A DNA stretch of 64,000 nt from CAILZL01 sp035548495. GTDB lineage: Bacteria > Pseudomonadota > Gammaproteobacteria > Steroidobacterales > Steroidobacteraceae. Where the stretch lies: positions 44,140 to 108,139 of the forward strand of contig DASZSV010000051.1 of NCBI GenBank assembly GCA_035548495.1. The letters are read 5' to 3'. Shown here piece by piece: positions 8,904 through 16,924 of this stretch. Within the stretch, counting starts at the first letter, position 1. Each line of letters starts with the position of its first letter. A model generated the notes under the pieces. The model was not told where the DNA came from and made no database searches. It worked only from the letters and a program-made list of their open reading frames with translations. The translations under genes and the position numbers were made by a program.

Positions 8904-9503
8904 TTAATTCAACAAACCCGCAGCAGGTGGTATCACCTGAGTTGCACGCCATACGGCCAGTTCATCATGGAGCACCTGCACGGCGGCACGCAGATATTCA
9001 ATCAGCTCCGCATACGCGCTTTCGTCTTCCTCGGTTTCCATCACTTCATCGGGATTGGCGCGCGCAATTTGCGTGAAATCCTGCAATGCTTCGCTGACTG
9101 CTTCCGGTACTTCATCCAGCTGTGCTGCGCCCACGCCATAACCGTACAGAAAACCGGCAACCCATTGCGCCATTGCCGCCACACGCAGGGCCAATGGCGT
9201 GTCATCATCCGGCAACAGCAGCGCAAACTCCATGGCATCGCTCTGCAATGCATCGCGTGATTCGGTAAATAATTGTTCCAGCGCGGGATTCGAAGGTATG
9301 GGCTGCGGCGCAAGTTGCTGAAGCACCTCGCTGTCTTCTACTTCGGGCTCGATGGCTACCAGATCACGCAGCCATTGCTGCGCCGAAAGGTTTTTCACCG
9401 TACACAATTCCCCGCACAGGCAACCATGCACCTCGGCGGCATCCAGTTGCGGTTCGATGCCGCGCAACTCGGCAGTGATTTCAGCAAAAGTCACATTGAG
9501 CAT
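8904..9503 (-). CDS. ygfB: UPF0149 family protein (YgfB/YecA-like)
   Basis: Acidic, all-helical UPF0149 protein; in some pseudomonads YgfB acts as a regulator, but its role here is unproven. The start at 9503 (MLNVTFAEITAELRG) was chosen over the upstream ATG at 9548 because homology begins here. Typical features are HGCLCGELC near residue 28, LLPDDDTPLALRVAAMAQWVAGFLYGYG, and the C-terminal EEDESAYAELIEYLRAAVQVLHDEL block. It opens the ygfB-pepP-ubiH-ubiI unit, divergent from zapA, as in E. coli. Confidence 0.93.
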   Translation of the reverse strand: MLNVTFAEITAELRGIEPQLDAAEVHGCLCGELCTVKNLSAQQWLRDLVAIEPEVEDSEVLQQLAPQPIPSNPALEQLFTESRDALQSDAMEFALLLPDDDTPLALRVAAMAQWVAGFLYGYGVGAAQLDEVPEAVSEALQDFTQIARANPDEVMETEEDESAYAELIEYLRAAVQVLHDELAVWRATQVIPPAAGLLN

Positions 9504-9596
9504 ATGCCTATGGTAGCACTGTAAGCGCATTGAGTTCATACTCAACATCTGTTATTAACTGCGTACATTCCATCCATTATTTTGAATCGTGCGACC

Positions 9597-9830
9597 ATGA
9601 GCGACTCCACCGTCAAATCGTCCTTTGATCAGGAATTGCGCCGCCTTGAAAAGCGCGTTGAAGAACTGGTTGTCACGCTCAACCAGATCAAGGAAGAAAA
9701 CCGCGCGCTACGGAACCGCAACGAAACGCTGGTTGCAGAGCGCGCCAGCCTGTTGCAGAAGAATGAATCGGTGCGTGCGCGGGTGGAAGGCATGATCGGC
9801 CGCCTGAAAGCCATGGAGCACAGCGCATGA
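9597..9830 (+). CDS. TIGR02449-type coiled-coil protein upstream of zapA
   Basis: Small protein of 77 residues that is nearly all coiled coil, with heptads of Leu/Val through EELVVTLNQIKEENRALRNRNETLVAERASLLQ. This matches TIGR02449, usually found just before zapA. Its stop overlaps the zapA start by 4 bp (ATGA), so the two are coupled. The start at 9597 (MSDSTVKSS) is preferred over 9582. A role in division by association with ZapA is likely from context only. Confidence 0.88.
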   Translation: MSDSTVKSSFDQELRRLEKRVEELVVTLNQIKEENRALRNRNETLVAERASLLQKNESVRARVEGMIGRLKAMEHSA

Positions 9831-10141
9831 GTGACCGCATTGCACGCGTCAGTGTGCGCATCCTGGAAAAAGAATACCAGGTGGCCTGTCCGGTGGAAGA
9901 ACGTACCGACCTGCTGGATGCCGCCGAGTATCTCAACAGCAAGATGCGCGAGATTCGCGACAATGGCAGTGTGGTGGGGCTGGATCGCGTCGCGGTCATG
10001 GCTGCATTGAATATCGCCAACGAACTTCTGAAGGATCGCCGCAAGGAATCCGGCGGTGATACAGGATTACTTGATCGCGTGCGGCACCTGCGCGAGCGCG
10101 TCGAGTCCGCCATTACGCGCGGCAAACAGATGGAAATATGA
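9827..10141 (+). CDS. zapA: cell division protein ZapA
   Basis: ZapA bundles FtsZ filaments at the septal ring. The 104-residue protein has the N-terminal globular part (VSVRILEKEYQVACPVEERTDLLDAAEYLNSKMREI) and a C-terminal coiled coil. The segment VVGLDRVAVMAALNIANELL is the family hallmark. It is translationally coupled to the upstream coiled-coil gene and is followed by 6S RNA, then fau, a widespread gammaproteobacterial order. Confidence 0.95.
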   Translation: MSDRIARVSVRILEKEYQVACPVEERTDLLDAAEYLNSKMREIRDNGSVVGLDRVAVMAALNIANELLKDRRKESGGDTGLLDRVRHLRERVESAITRGKQMEI

Positions 10142-10270
10142 TTTCAACCGATACAGGGAAGTGTGCAGATCATCCGTGAAACATTGTTGCGCACCCGAGT
10201 GACATCCTCTGATGTTCACCGGGTGAAGTTTGCAACGAGTTCTGGTGAGTTTGCGGAATTCAAATTAGAA

Positions 10271-10476
10271 TTGTTTCTGGCGCTGCCTGCGGTGTTCGAC
10301 ATATGTCGGGTTACCTCTCGACCCTAATGTTAATACCCTCGGGGCCATGGCTTGCGGCAACACTGTGCATGTCCGTGTCACAACGGAAAGCCTTATGTGT
10401 CGTGGCTGGGTCCCACCTATTGCTCCGTGTCGAGAGCAATGGCTTATGACGGCACAGGCGGGTGGCGCCTCCTTCA
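10271..10476 (+). ncRNA. ssrS: 6S RNA
   Basis: 6S RNA binds sigma-70 RNA polymerase in stationary phase. Position between zapA and the 5-formyl-THF cyclo-ligase gene is the classic ssrS site. The sequence forms a long closing stem: 10279-10290 pairs with 10458-10469 over 12 positions, including G-U pairs. An interrupted central hairpin (CCCTCGGGGCC..GGCTGGGTCCC region) resembles the open-complex mimic. A TAGAAT box at 10266-10271 lies about 7 bases before the expected 5' end. Ends are approximate. The long ORFs crossing it are spurious. Confidence 0.87.
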
Positions 10477-10518
10477 CATTCAGAGCAACTCTTCAATCAG
10501 AATCTCGACGATGCTCAC

Positions 10519-11127
10519 ATGCCCATGGCGGATGCGCAGTTGATTCATGTATCGCCCGCTCAATTGCGCAAGGATTTGCGTCAGCGCCGCCGCATGCTCA
10601 GCGTCACTTACCGGAAGCTGGCAGCACGGCGCGTCAAAACCCTGTTCGCACGCTCAGGCTGGTTGCGTTCCGGACAACGCATTGCAGTTTATCTGGCCAC
10701 CAGCGAAGAACTTGACTTGCAACCGCTGATCGAACTTGCATGGCGCAATGGTTGCAGGATATTCATTCCACATATCACTCACACGCGACGGCGGCGCATG
10801 GCGTTCCATGCGTATCACGCGAATACAAAACTCGTTACACATCGCTGGGGCATCAAACAACCGGCAACCCTTTCCGCGCCTGTTGCCACACGCACACTGG
10901 ATGCCGTGCTGTTGCCCACGGTGGGCTTTGATCATGCCGGACACCGGCTGGGTATGGGCGGCGGTTTCTATGACAGGCACTTTGCCAACTTGCACCACAC
11001 GCGCCTGCGGAAGCCAGTACTGATTGGCGTTGCCTATGCGTGTCAGGAAGTACCAGCGATTGAGGCGCAACCACATGACATTCAACTGGATGCGATACTT
11101 ACTGAACGCACCTTTTCACATTTTTGA
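10519..11127 (+). CDS. fau: 5-formyltetrahydrofolate cyclo-ligase
   Basis: Converts 5-formyl-THF to 5,10-methenyl-THF with ATP. The ~200-residue protein carries the ATP/Mg signature DAVLLPTVGFDHAGHRLGMGGGFYDRHF and the N-terminal substrate-binding RKDLRQRRRML. The upstream in-frame start at 10462 lies inside 6S RNA, so 10519 (MPMADAQL) or 10525 is preferred. In E. coli the gene can be cotranscribed with ssrS; the 42-base distance here fits that. The EVE gene overlaps its 3' region in the extended frame but starts downstream at 11145. Confidence 0.93.
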   Translation: MPMADAQLIHVSPAQLRKDLRQRRRMLSVTYRKLAARRVKTLFARSGWLRSGQRIAVYLATSEELDLQPLIELAWRNGCRIFIPHITHTRRRRMAFHAYHANTKLVTHRWGIKQPATLSAPVATRTLDAVLLPTVGFDHAGHRLGMGGGFYDRHFANLHHTRLRKPVLIGVAYACQEVPAIEAQPHDIQLDAILTERTFSHF

Positions 11128-11144
11128 TTCAACTTGAGGATGCC

Positions 11145-11609
11145 ATGCGCTACTGGTTGCTTAAATCCGAACCCGATGTATTCAGCATTGATGATCTGTC
11201 ACGTGCACCAAAGCAAACCAGTGGCTGGGATGGTGTACGCAATTATCAGGTGCGCAACTTCATGCGTGACCAGATGAACGTTGGTGATCAAGGATTTTTC
11301 TATCACTCAAGCTGCGCGCAGCCCGGTATCGCCGGCATCGTCAGCATCAGCAGTGCGGCTTACCCCGATCCGACCCAGTTTGACCGCAAGCATGATCACT
11401 ATGACGCCGCGAGTACGCGCGATAACCCTCGCTGGCTGATGATGGACGTGAAGCTGCAACGCAAATTCAAGCGCGTCATCACGCTTGAAGAGCTCCGTCA
11501 GCATGAAACACGCGAGTTGCAGCAGTTACTGGTGCTTAAACGCGGCAACAGGCTGTCCATCACACCCGTTACTGCATCTGAATGGCGTTACATCATCAGT
11601 TTGGAGTAA
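11145..11609 (+). CDS. EVE domain protein
   Basis: Single-domain EVE protein of 154 residues, a PUA-like fold proposed to bind modified nucleobases in RNA or DNA. Start chosen at MRYWLLKSEPD, the canonical N-terminus, with TTGAGGA upstream as ribosome binding site. Characteristic segments are WDGVRNYQVRNFMRDQMNVGDQGFFYHSSC and WLMMDVKL, ending with LSITPVTASEWRYI. It follows fau closely and is probably cotranscribed. Stand-alone EVE proteins are common in core genomes, so no defence role should be assumed. Confidence 0.94.
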   Translation: MRYWLLKSEPDVFSIDDLSRAPKQTSGWDGVRNYQVRNFMRDQMNVGDQGFFYHSSCAQPGIAGIVSISSAAYPDPTQFDRKHDHYDAASTRDNPRWLMMDVKLQRKFKRVITLEELRQHETRELQQLLVLKRGNRLSITPVTASEWRYIISLE

Positions 11610-11723
11610 CAAGCAGCGTTGCAGATGCATGTTGATGGACAAAAAACGCATCAACAACAACTTAAAACGTTGTCAACGACAGTCCATGCGTGATGTTGCT
11701 CACAAATAGTTTGTACAGACCAC

Positions 11724-11754
11724 TTGCTTCAACAGAATAATTTATGTATATACT
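11724..11754 (+). promoter_or_regulatory. probable sigma-70 promoter of the Lys-rich microprotein gene
   Basis: TTGCTT (11724-11729) and TATACT (11749-11754) are separated by 19 bases, upstream of an ORF preceded by CTGGAG. The -10 is strong and the spacing slightly long. A transcript from here would be about 170 bases, ending at the terminator at 11894-11921. Confidence 0.55.
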
Positions 11755-11789
11755 GCGCCCGGACTAACCTGAACTGGAGATTTAAAATC

Positions 11790-11870
11790 ATGGCAATGAA
11801 AGGTAAGAAAGCATCCAAGAAGAAGGCTTCTAAGAAAAAGGCTTCTAAGAAGGCCGCCAAGAAGAAGTAG
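11790..11870 (+). CDS. 26-residue lysine-rich histone-H1-like microprotein
   Basis: Encodes a 26-residue protein with 15 lysines, made of KKKAS-type repeats (positions 6-20) resembling the tails of bacterial H1-like proteins. Support for expression: a TATACT promoter about 35 bases upstream, a ribosome site CTGGAG eight bases before the ATG, and a strong terminator 23 bases downstream. The translated repeats use AAG/AAA and GCT/TCT codons unlike the GC-rich neighbours. It probably binds nucleic acid electrostatically, perhaps DNA or ribosomes; this is inference. It is too short for most gene callers. Confidence 0.75.
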   Translation: MAMKGKKASKKKASKKKASKKAAKKK

Positions 11871-11893
11871 TTCTTCTGTTGATGCTAAGTTGA

Positions 11894-11925
11894 AGACTAT
11901 GCCCGCGAAAGCGGGCATAGTCGTT
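11894..11925 (+). terminator. rho-independent terminator
   Basis: Perfect 12-bp stem GACTATGCCCGC / GCGGGCATAGTC around a GAAA tetraloop, followed by GTTTAG. It closes the microprotein transcription unit just before rpiA. Confidence 0.8.
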
Positions 11926-11991
11926 TAGGAACACTGGAAAAACAGGCATTTTCGATCAGTCGCTATCATTCCATTCAACACGAAGATCACC

Positions 11992-12648
11992 ATGAGCAAT
12001 GAATCCGGCAAGCGTCGCGCCGCTGAAGCGGCAATCAAGTACATCGAAGAAGACACCATCATCGGCATTGGCACCGGCTCCACCGTCAACGAGTTCATCG
12101 ACGTTCTGGTTGCGCAAAAGTTGCGCATACGGGGTGCAATTTCGTCTTCCAACGCCACTTCACAACGTTTGCAGCAGGAAAAAATTGAAATTTTTGATCT
12201 CAATGCCGTTGGTGACATTGATTTCTACTTTGATGGTGCCGATGAGTGCGACCCGCACCGTCGTTTGATCAAGGGCGGTGGCGCTGCATTGACCCGGGAA
12301 AAGATAATCGCCGCTGCTTCACACCGTTTTATCTGCATGGTGGATGAATCAAAGCAGGTTGATGTGCTTGGCAGATTTCCATTGCCGGTGGAAGTGGTGC
12401 CGATGGCGCGTTCCTACGTTGCAAGACAGATTGTCGCACTGGGTGGACATCCTGTCTGGCGCGAGAATGTCATCACCGACAACGGCAACGTCATTGTCGA
12501 TGTGCATGGCATGAGTATTGTTGATCCGGTGGGACTGGAAACCACCATGAATCAGATCACCGGCGTGGTAACAGTGGGCTTGTTTGCGCGCCGGCCAGCA
12601 GATGTGGTGATTGTCGGCAGCACAACGGGTGTAAAAAAGTTGCCATGA
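11992..12648 (+). CDS. rpiA: ribose-5-phosphate isomerase A
   Basis: Interconverts ribose-5-phosphate and ribulose-5-phosphate in the pentose phosphate pathway. The 218-residue length is standard. Motifs: IGIGTGSTVNEFID (phosphate loop), SSNATSQR, DFYFDGADECDPHRRLIKGGGAALTREKI with the catalytic Asp and Lys region, and GNVIVDVHG. The start MSNESGKRRAAEAAIKYI is typical. The rpe gene, acting on the same ribulose-5-phosphate, lies 5 kb downstream on the other strand. Confidence 0.97.
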   Translation: MSNESGKRRAAEAAIKYIEEDTIIGIGTGSTVNEFIDVLVAQKLRIRGAISSSNATSQRLQQEKIEIFDLNAVGDIDFYFDGADECDPHRRLIKGGGAALTREKIIAAASHRFICMVDESKQVDVLGRFPLPVEVVPMARSYVARQIVALGGHPVWRENVITDNGNVIVDVHGMSIVDPVGLETTMNQITGVVTVGLFARRPADVVIVGSTTGVKKLP

Positions 12649-12686
12649 CAAGTATTTCGTCAGTCCAACACCGATTCAACCATTGA

Positions 12687-13709
12687 TCAGTGTTTCGCCA
12701 GCGCGTGCAACGCATCGCGAATCAATGCAGGGCCGCGATAAATCAGCCCGGTATAGATCTGGATCAAGTCAGCACCTGCATCACGCATGGCTTGCGCCTG
12801 TGCCGCAGCGGTGATGCCGCCAACACCGATGATGGGAAAGGCATCGCCCAGTGCATCACGCAGTTGACGCACTGTGGACAACGACAATGCATGCACCGGT
12901 GCACCACTCAATCCACCTCTCTCCTGTGCGGCAATACCCAATGACCACTGCTCCGGACGTTGCAACGTCGTATTGGTTGCAATCACGCCATCAATCTTCA
13001 ATTCGCGAAGCAGGGCTGCAATTTGTTGCAACTCTTCACTATGCAAGTCAGGTGCAATCTTGACCAGCAGCGGCAAGTGACGGCCAATGGACGCGCGCAA
13101 CTGTTCACGCACTTCGAGCAACTGCGACAGAATGGGTTTGAGATGATCCACGGCCTGCAAGCTGCGCAGCCCGGCTGTGTTTGGTGAAGAGACATTCACT
13201 GTCACGTAATCTGCATACGGCGCCACGGCACGCAGGCAGGTCACGTAGTCATCGACAGCATTCTCCAGTGGAGTACTGGCGTTCTTGCCGATATTGACGC
13301 CACAAACACCTCGATAGCGCCGCGCCTGCAGCCGTGCACACATTGCATCGACACCCTCGTTGGGAAAGCCCATGCGATTGATCAATGCAAGTGCTTGCGG
13401 GATGCGGAACACCCTCGGCTTTGGATTTCCCGGCTGCGCACGAGGCGTGACCGTTCCGACTTCGACAAACCCCGCGCCCAATGCACCAAGCGCATCAATG
13501 CAGGTTGCATTTTTGTCCAGACCCGCTGCAATACCCAATCGATTACGAAAGTTCAGCCCCATCAAGGTCACCGGATCGTCTGTCTGCGACGCACGAATCA
13601 ATGACAAAAAACCGGTGCGATGAGCGGCACGCAGTAATGAGAAAGTCACTGCATGCGCGCGCTCGGGCTCGAGAGAAAGCAGCAGGGGTTTTATGGCGCG
13701 ATACAACAT
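12687..13709 (-). CDS. pyrD: dihydroorotate dehydrogenase (quinone), class 2
   Basis: Membrane-associated FMN enzyme oxidising dihydroorotate to orotate with ubiquinone. The 340-residue protein begins with the N-terminal quinone-tunnel extension MLYRAIKPLLLSLEPERAHAVTFSLL. The catalytic segment VTVNVSSPNTAGLRSLQ contains the class 2 catalytic Ser. FMN contacts include GIAAGLDKNA, GFVEVGTVTPRAQPGNPKPR and IGVGGI. It is convergent with rpiA and divergent from a possible micro-ORF transcript at 13798. Confidence 0.97.
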   Translation of the reverse strand: MLYRAIKPLLLSLEPERAHAVTFSLLRAAHRTGFLSLIRASQTDDPVTLMGLNFRNRLGIAAGLDKNATCIDALGALGAGFVEVGTVTPRAQPGNPKPRVFRIPQALALINRMGFPNEGVDAMCARLQARRYRGVCGVNIGKNASTPLENAVDDYVTCLRAVAPYADYVTVNVSSPNTAGLRSLQAVDHLKPILSQLLEVREQLRASIGRHLPLLVKIAPDLHSEELQQIAALLRELKIDGVIATNTTLQRPEQWSLGIAAQERGGLSGAPVHALSLSTVRQLRDALGDAFPIIGVGGITAAAQAQAMRDAGADLIQIYTGLIYRGPALIRDALHALAKH

Positions 13710-13797
13710 GGTTACAACTCAGAATTGCAGAACGGCATTAATGCATAATAACTTTCTGATTGCATCTCTTTGTTCTTTATCGAAGAAGGAGTTAAGC

Positions 13798-13842
13798 ATG
13801 TCTTGGATAAGCACGCTGTTTCAAAGGCGTCGGAAACAGTAG
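13798..13842 (+). CDS. possible 14-residue micro-ORF (MSWISTLFQRRRKQ)
   Basis: A 14-codon frame preceded by an unusually good ribosome site (AAGAAGGAG, seven bases before ATG). It lies in the 220-base space between divergent pyrD and a hairpin at 13941-13962 that could act as terminator on this strand. The peptide is amphipathic with a basic C-terminus (QRRRKQ). No family is recognised. It could instead be part of a small RNA or chance; the ribosome site is the main argument. Confidence 0.35.
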   Translation: MSWISTLFQRRRKQ

Positions 13843-13930
13843 GTTTTCACGCGGCTTACATGGATGTATTTACGCAGCTTTGAAGCAGCGTGTTCATGCG
13901 AGACATGTCAAGATCGCTGATTGCACAATC

Positions 13931-14166
13931 CGCAAATTATAAAGCCCGCTCATGGCGGGCTTGACGGTTCCACGGATACGGTGGCTGGGGGACTAGGACT
14001 ACTCCGTGCATCCCTGCACTCCGCCCTGCGGGCCAACGAAATTCCACTCGCGCACTGCTCGCTGAATTTCGCTGTTCAAAATTGCTCCATGCAATTTTGT
14101 CGAACCTGCCTAGGTTCTCATCCCAGTCCCGCAAATTATAAAGCCCGCTCATGGCGGGCTTTAAAT
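13931..14166. repeat. tRNA-associated duplicated terminator/structured repeat module
   Basis: The terminator-like block starting CGCAAATTATAAAGCCCGCT occurs twice, at 13931-13962 and 14130-14161 (32 of 32 identical). A copy of the tRNA-Gln 3' end (TGGCTGGGGGACTAGGA) lies at 13982-13998, matching 14167-14183. Between them are strong hairpins: 14078-14098 (8-bp perfect stem), 14006-14019 (5-bp stem) and an inverted GAAATTCC/GAATTTC pair at 14038-14071. Read on the minus strand it is a structured segment immediately after the tRNA terminator, ending in a tRNA-like 3' end. I recognise the type from downstream of tRNA genes in other gammaproteobacteria but cannot name it. Confidence 0.8.
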
Positions 14167-14240
14167 TGGCTGGGGGACTAGGATTCGAACCTAGGTTGGC
14201 GGAGTCAGAATCCGCAGTCCTACCACTAGACGATCCCCCA
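14167..14240 (-). tRNA. tRNA-Gln (anticodon CTG)
   Basis: Minus-strand 74-base cloverleaf with encoded CCA. The acceptor TGGGGGA pairs with TCCCCCA, the anticodon stem GCGGA/TCCGC encloses loop TTCTGAC with anticodon CTG (reads CAG, Gln), and the T arm has GGTTCGAATCC. A strong hairpin (14142-14161) follows its 3' end as terminator. Confidence 0.95.
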
Positions 14241-14298
14241 ACATATTGACCGGGATTCGCCATTCACAGCAGCACAAACGCCGCTGTGAAGTTGCGTA

Positions 14299-14691
14299 TT
14301 AGCGCTTGGAGAACTGGGTACCGCGACGTGCCTTGCGGAAACCCACTTTCTTGCGTTCGACTTCGCGCGCATCACGGGTTACGAATCCACCATCGCGCAA
14401 TGGCTTGCGCAAAGTTTCATCATATTCAATCAACGCGCGGGTCAGACCATGACGAATCGCGCCAGCCTGACCGGTAATACCACCGCCAGTGACGGTAACG
14501 CTGATGTCAAACTTGTCTGCAAGACTGACGGTTTCCAGCGGTTGACGCACGATCATCCGGCCGGTCTTGCGGCCAAAAAATTCATCCAGCGGACGGCCAT
14601 TCACCACGATATTGCCCTTGCCAGGGTTGAGGAATACACGTGCGGTTGAGGTCTTGCGACGTCCAGTTCCGTATTGAGTTGAAGTGGCCAT
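14299..14691 (-). CDS. rpsI: 30S ribosomal protein S9
   Basis: Small-subunit protein whose basic C-terminal tail reaches the P-site tRNA anticodon stem-loop. The 130-residue protein has the family signature VTVTGGGITGQAGAIRHGLTRALIEYD and the conserved terminus KARRGTQFSKR. It lies 54 bases downstream of rplM in the usual rplM-rpsI operon. Confidence 0.99.
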   Translation of the reverse strand: MATSTQYGTGRRKTSTARVFLNPGKGNIVVNGRPLDEFFGRKTGRMIVRQPLETVSLADKFDISVTVTGGGITGQAGAIRHGLTRALIEYDETLRKPLRDGGFVTRDAREVERKKVGFRKARRGTQFSKR

Positions 14692-14745
14692 GGTTCTTTC
14701 AGTTTCCCGTCGGATAATTCAATGACAATGTTTCACTAACAATGC

Positions 14746-15180
14746 TTAAGCGCCGAGTTCCAGCGCCTTGGGTTGTTGTGCTGTATGCGGATGTGCAGCA
14801 CCGGCGAATACATGCAATTTCTTGAACATTGCACGGCCCAGCGGATTTTTCGGCAGCATGCCTTTCACGGCAAATTCAATGACCCTTTCCGGATGCTCGC
14901 GCAGCAGCTTTTCAAGGCTGGTTGTTTTAAGGTTACCCATGTAACCGGTGTGGTGGTGATACAGCTTGTCGGTCAGCTTGCGTCCGGTGACCTTCACTTT
15001 TTCCGCATTGATGACGATCAAATTGTCCCCCGTGTCTGCGTGCGGGGTGTATTCAGCCTTGTGCTTGCCGCGCAAGTGCATGGCCAACTGGGTGGCAAGC
15101 CTACCCAGGGTTTTATCGGTAGCATCAATCACATACCAGTCACGGCGAATAGTAGCCGCTCTAGCGAAAACGGTCTTCAT
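14746..15180 (-). CDS. rplM: 50S ribosomal protein L13
   Basis: Early-assembling large-subunit protein. The start MKTVFARAATIRRDWYVIDATDKTLGRLA is chosen over the upstream ATG at 15201. The protein has the standard 144-residue length, with GDNLIVINAEKVKVTGRKLTDKLYHHHTGYMGNLK and MLPKNPLGRAMFKKLHVFAG. It is the first gene of the rplM-rpsI operon. The 5' leader back to about 15310 (minus-strand TATATAAAG at 15303-15311 could be the -10) has hairpin potential, but I cannot show an autoregulatory site. Confidence 0.98.
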   Translation of the reverse strand: MKTVFARAATIRRDWYVIDATDKTLGRLATQLAMHLRGKHKAEYTPHADTGDNLIVINAEKVKVTGRKLTDKLYHHHTGYMGNLKTTSLEKLLREHPERVIEFAVKGMLPKNPLGRAMFKKLHVFAGAAHPHTAQQPKALELGA

Positions 15181-15340
15181 CAAAGACTCCAAAAACTTCA
15201 AGCCCGAAGCGAAAGGCGCGGGAGTTTAATGGAGCCCCCACCGCTTTGCAAACCCGATTGGCCTTTCCGGCACAAATAACCGGATCGGACGGCCCACTCT
15301 CCTTTATATAAAGGTCTTCTACGGATGCCGCCCGTTCAGG

Positions 15341-16033
15341 ATGATGACGCCACCCCAAGAATACGACAATAATACCGCCATGACGCCCCTCATTCCGGAT
15401 CGTGATTTCAATTCGACGGACCAGGCCCTGATCCGGCTGGATCGCCTGCTCAAGTCGGCGCTTGGACCGCACCAGGCAAAACGTCCGTATCCTGCCACAG
15501 GTATTGCGGAAACAGTCCATGATCCGCAAACCCGGCAGCATATTGCCGGGCTCATGCGCGTCAATCACGCGGGTGAAATTTGTGCGCAGGCGTTGTATCA
15601 CGGTCAGGCGTTGGCTGCCCGTCGCGATGGCGTACGCAATTCAATGGCACAGGCCGCGCAGGAAGAAGTTGATCATCTTGCGTGGTGCGCACAACGTCTT
15701 GATGAACTCAATGACCGCCCGAGCATACTCGATCCGCTATGGTATGCGGGTTCATTTGTCATTGGCGTGATGGCGGGGCTGGCCGGTGATCCCACCAGCC
15801 TCGGCTTTGTCGCTGAAACCGAAAAGCAGGTGGTTGAACATCTGCAATCTCATCTTGATCAACTTCCACAACAGGACGCACGCACCCGCGCCATCATCAA
15901 ACAAATGATGGAAGACGAAGCGCATCATGGCGGCCAGGCTTTACAACAAGGTGGCGAACTGCCTCCCGGACCCATCAAACGCCTGATGAAAGCAACCGCC
16001 AAACTGATGACTGGCAGCAGCCGCTGGATTTGA
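15341..16033 (+). CDS. coq7: demethoxyubiquinone hydroxylase Coq7
   Basis: Di-iron monooxygenase of the penultimate step of ubiquinone synthesis, membrane associated. The carboxylate and His ligands are visible in MRVNHAGEICAQALYHGQ, AQEEVDHLAWC, EKQVVEHLQSHL and MMEDEAHHGGQAL. Length is 230 residues from 15341, which has AGGATG just upstream; an ATG at 15380 (MTPLIPDRDF) gives 217 residues and is also plausible. It complements the two UbiH/UbiI hydroxylases 8 kb away, giving all three ring-hydroxylation enzymes in this window. Confidence 0.96.
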   Translation: MMTPPQEYDNNTAMTPLIPDRDFNSTDQALIRLDRLLKSALGPHQAKRPYPATGIAETVHDPQTRQHIAGLMRVNHAGEICAQALYHGQALAARRDGVRNSMAQAAQEEVDHLAWCAQRLDELNDRPSILDPLWYAGSFVIGVMAGLAGDPTSLGFVAETEKQVVEHLQSHLDQLPQQDARTRAIIKQMMEDEAHHGGQALQQGGELPPGPIKRLMKATAKLMTGSSRWI

Positions 16034-16152
16034 TGAAACATAAGTAGTACTTGCGATAGTGACAAGACTGTATTAAAACGCCAGCCACAGATTGCATATT
16101 CGTGATAGATCATTGATATGCGCCCACAATCAACTATTCAGACGGGGTGAGT

Positions 16153-16875
16153 ATGGACGAAGGAGCAAGACCTTTGAGCGACATACCGGCAATAAACCGC
16201 TTTCTAAGCTATTGCCGTATCCGCACAGTGCCATCCAAAACGGTGATCATCCATGCTGGTGATCTTCCCGACGTGCTCTACTACATCGTCAGCGGCTCTG
16301 TCGAAGTCATGATTGAAGATGAAGAAGGCAACGAAATGGTGCTTGCCTATCTCAACAAGGGGCAATTCTTCGGTGAAATGGGATTGTTCTATGAACAACC
16401 CACACGCAGCGCTTGGGTTCGTACCCGTCAGCAGTGTGAACTGGCCGAAATGACGTATCCACGTTTCCGTCAACTGGCATCGGAAAGTCCCGGCCTGGTG
16501 TTTGAATTGGCCACCCAGTTGGCCACGCGCCTTGATCGCACCAATCGTAAGCTCGGCGATCTTGCCTTTGTCGATGTCACCGGCCGCGTGGCCCATGCCA
16601 TCATGGATTTGTGCAGCGAACCCGATGCAATGACGCATCCCGAAGGCATGCAGATCAAGGTCAGCCGTCAGGAATTATCACGATTGGTTGGTTGCTCGCG
16701 TGAAATGGCAGGTCGCGTGCTGAAAGTACTTGAAGATCAAGGCCTGTTGCGTGCCACCGGCAAAACCATTGTGGTATTCGGAGCGCGTCCCAAGATCAAG
16801 CCCAAATCACCATTGGCCACGCGCACCACACAACGTGAACGCGTACATGTGCCGGACGATGACGACGATGAATAA
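16153..16875 (+). CDS. crp: CRP/Vfr-family cAMP-responsive regulator
   Basis: Cyclic-nucleotide-binding transcription factor. The N-terminal cNMP domain has FFGEMGLF..PTRSAWVRTR, matching the cAMP contacts of CRP. The C-terminal HTH reads VSRQELSRLVGCSREMAGRVLKVLEDQGLL, keeping the R-E-R residues that read the TGTGA half-site. It extends about 25 residues beyond E. coli CRP with a basic stretch and an acidic DDDDDE tail. A GTG at 16147 is an alternative start; ATG 16153 is better placed behind GGGGTGAG. A strong terminator follows. Confidence 0.93.
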   Translation: MDEGARPLSDIPAINRFLSYCRIRTVPSKTVIIHAGDLPDVLYYIVSGSVEVMIEDEEGNEMVLAYLNKGQFFGEMGLFYEQPTRSAWVRTRQQCELAEMTYPRFRQLASESPGLVFELATQLATRLDRTNRKLGDLAFVDVTGRVAHAIMDLCSEPDAMTHPEGMQIKVSRQELSRLVGCSREMAGRVLKVLEDQGLLRATGKTIVVFGARPKIKPKSPLATRTTQRERVHVPDDDDDE

Positions 16876-16893
16876 TTATTTGCTTTGATTAAC

Positions 16894-16924
16894 AGAAAAC
16901 CCGGTGAACCCGGGTTTTCTGTTA
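16894..16924 (+). terminator. rho-independent terminator of crp
   Basis: Perfect 11-bp stem AGAAAACCCGG / CCGGGTTTTCT with a five-base loop, 18 bases after the crp stop. The T-run lies inside the 3' arm. Confidence 0.85.
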
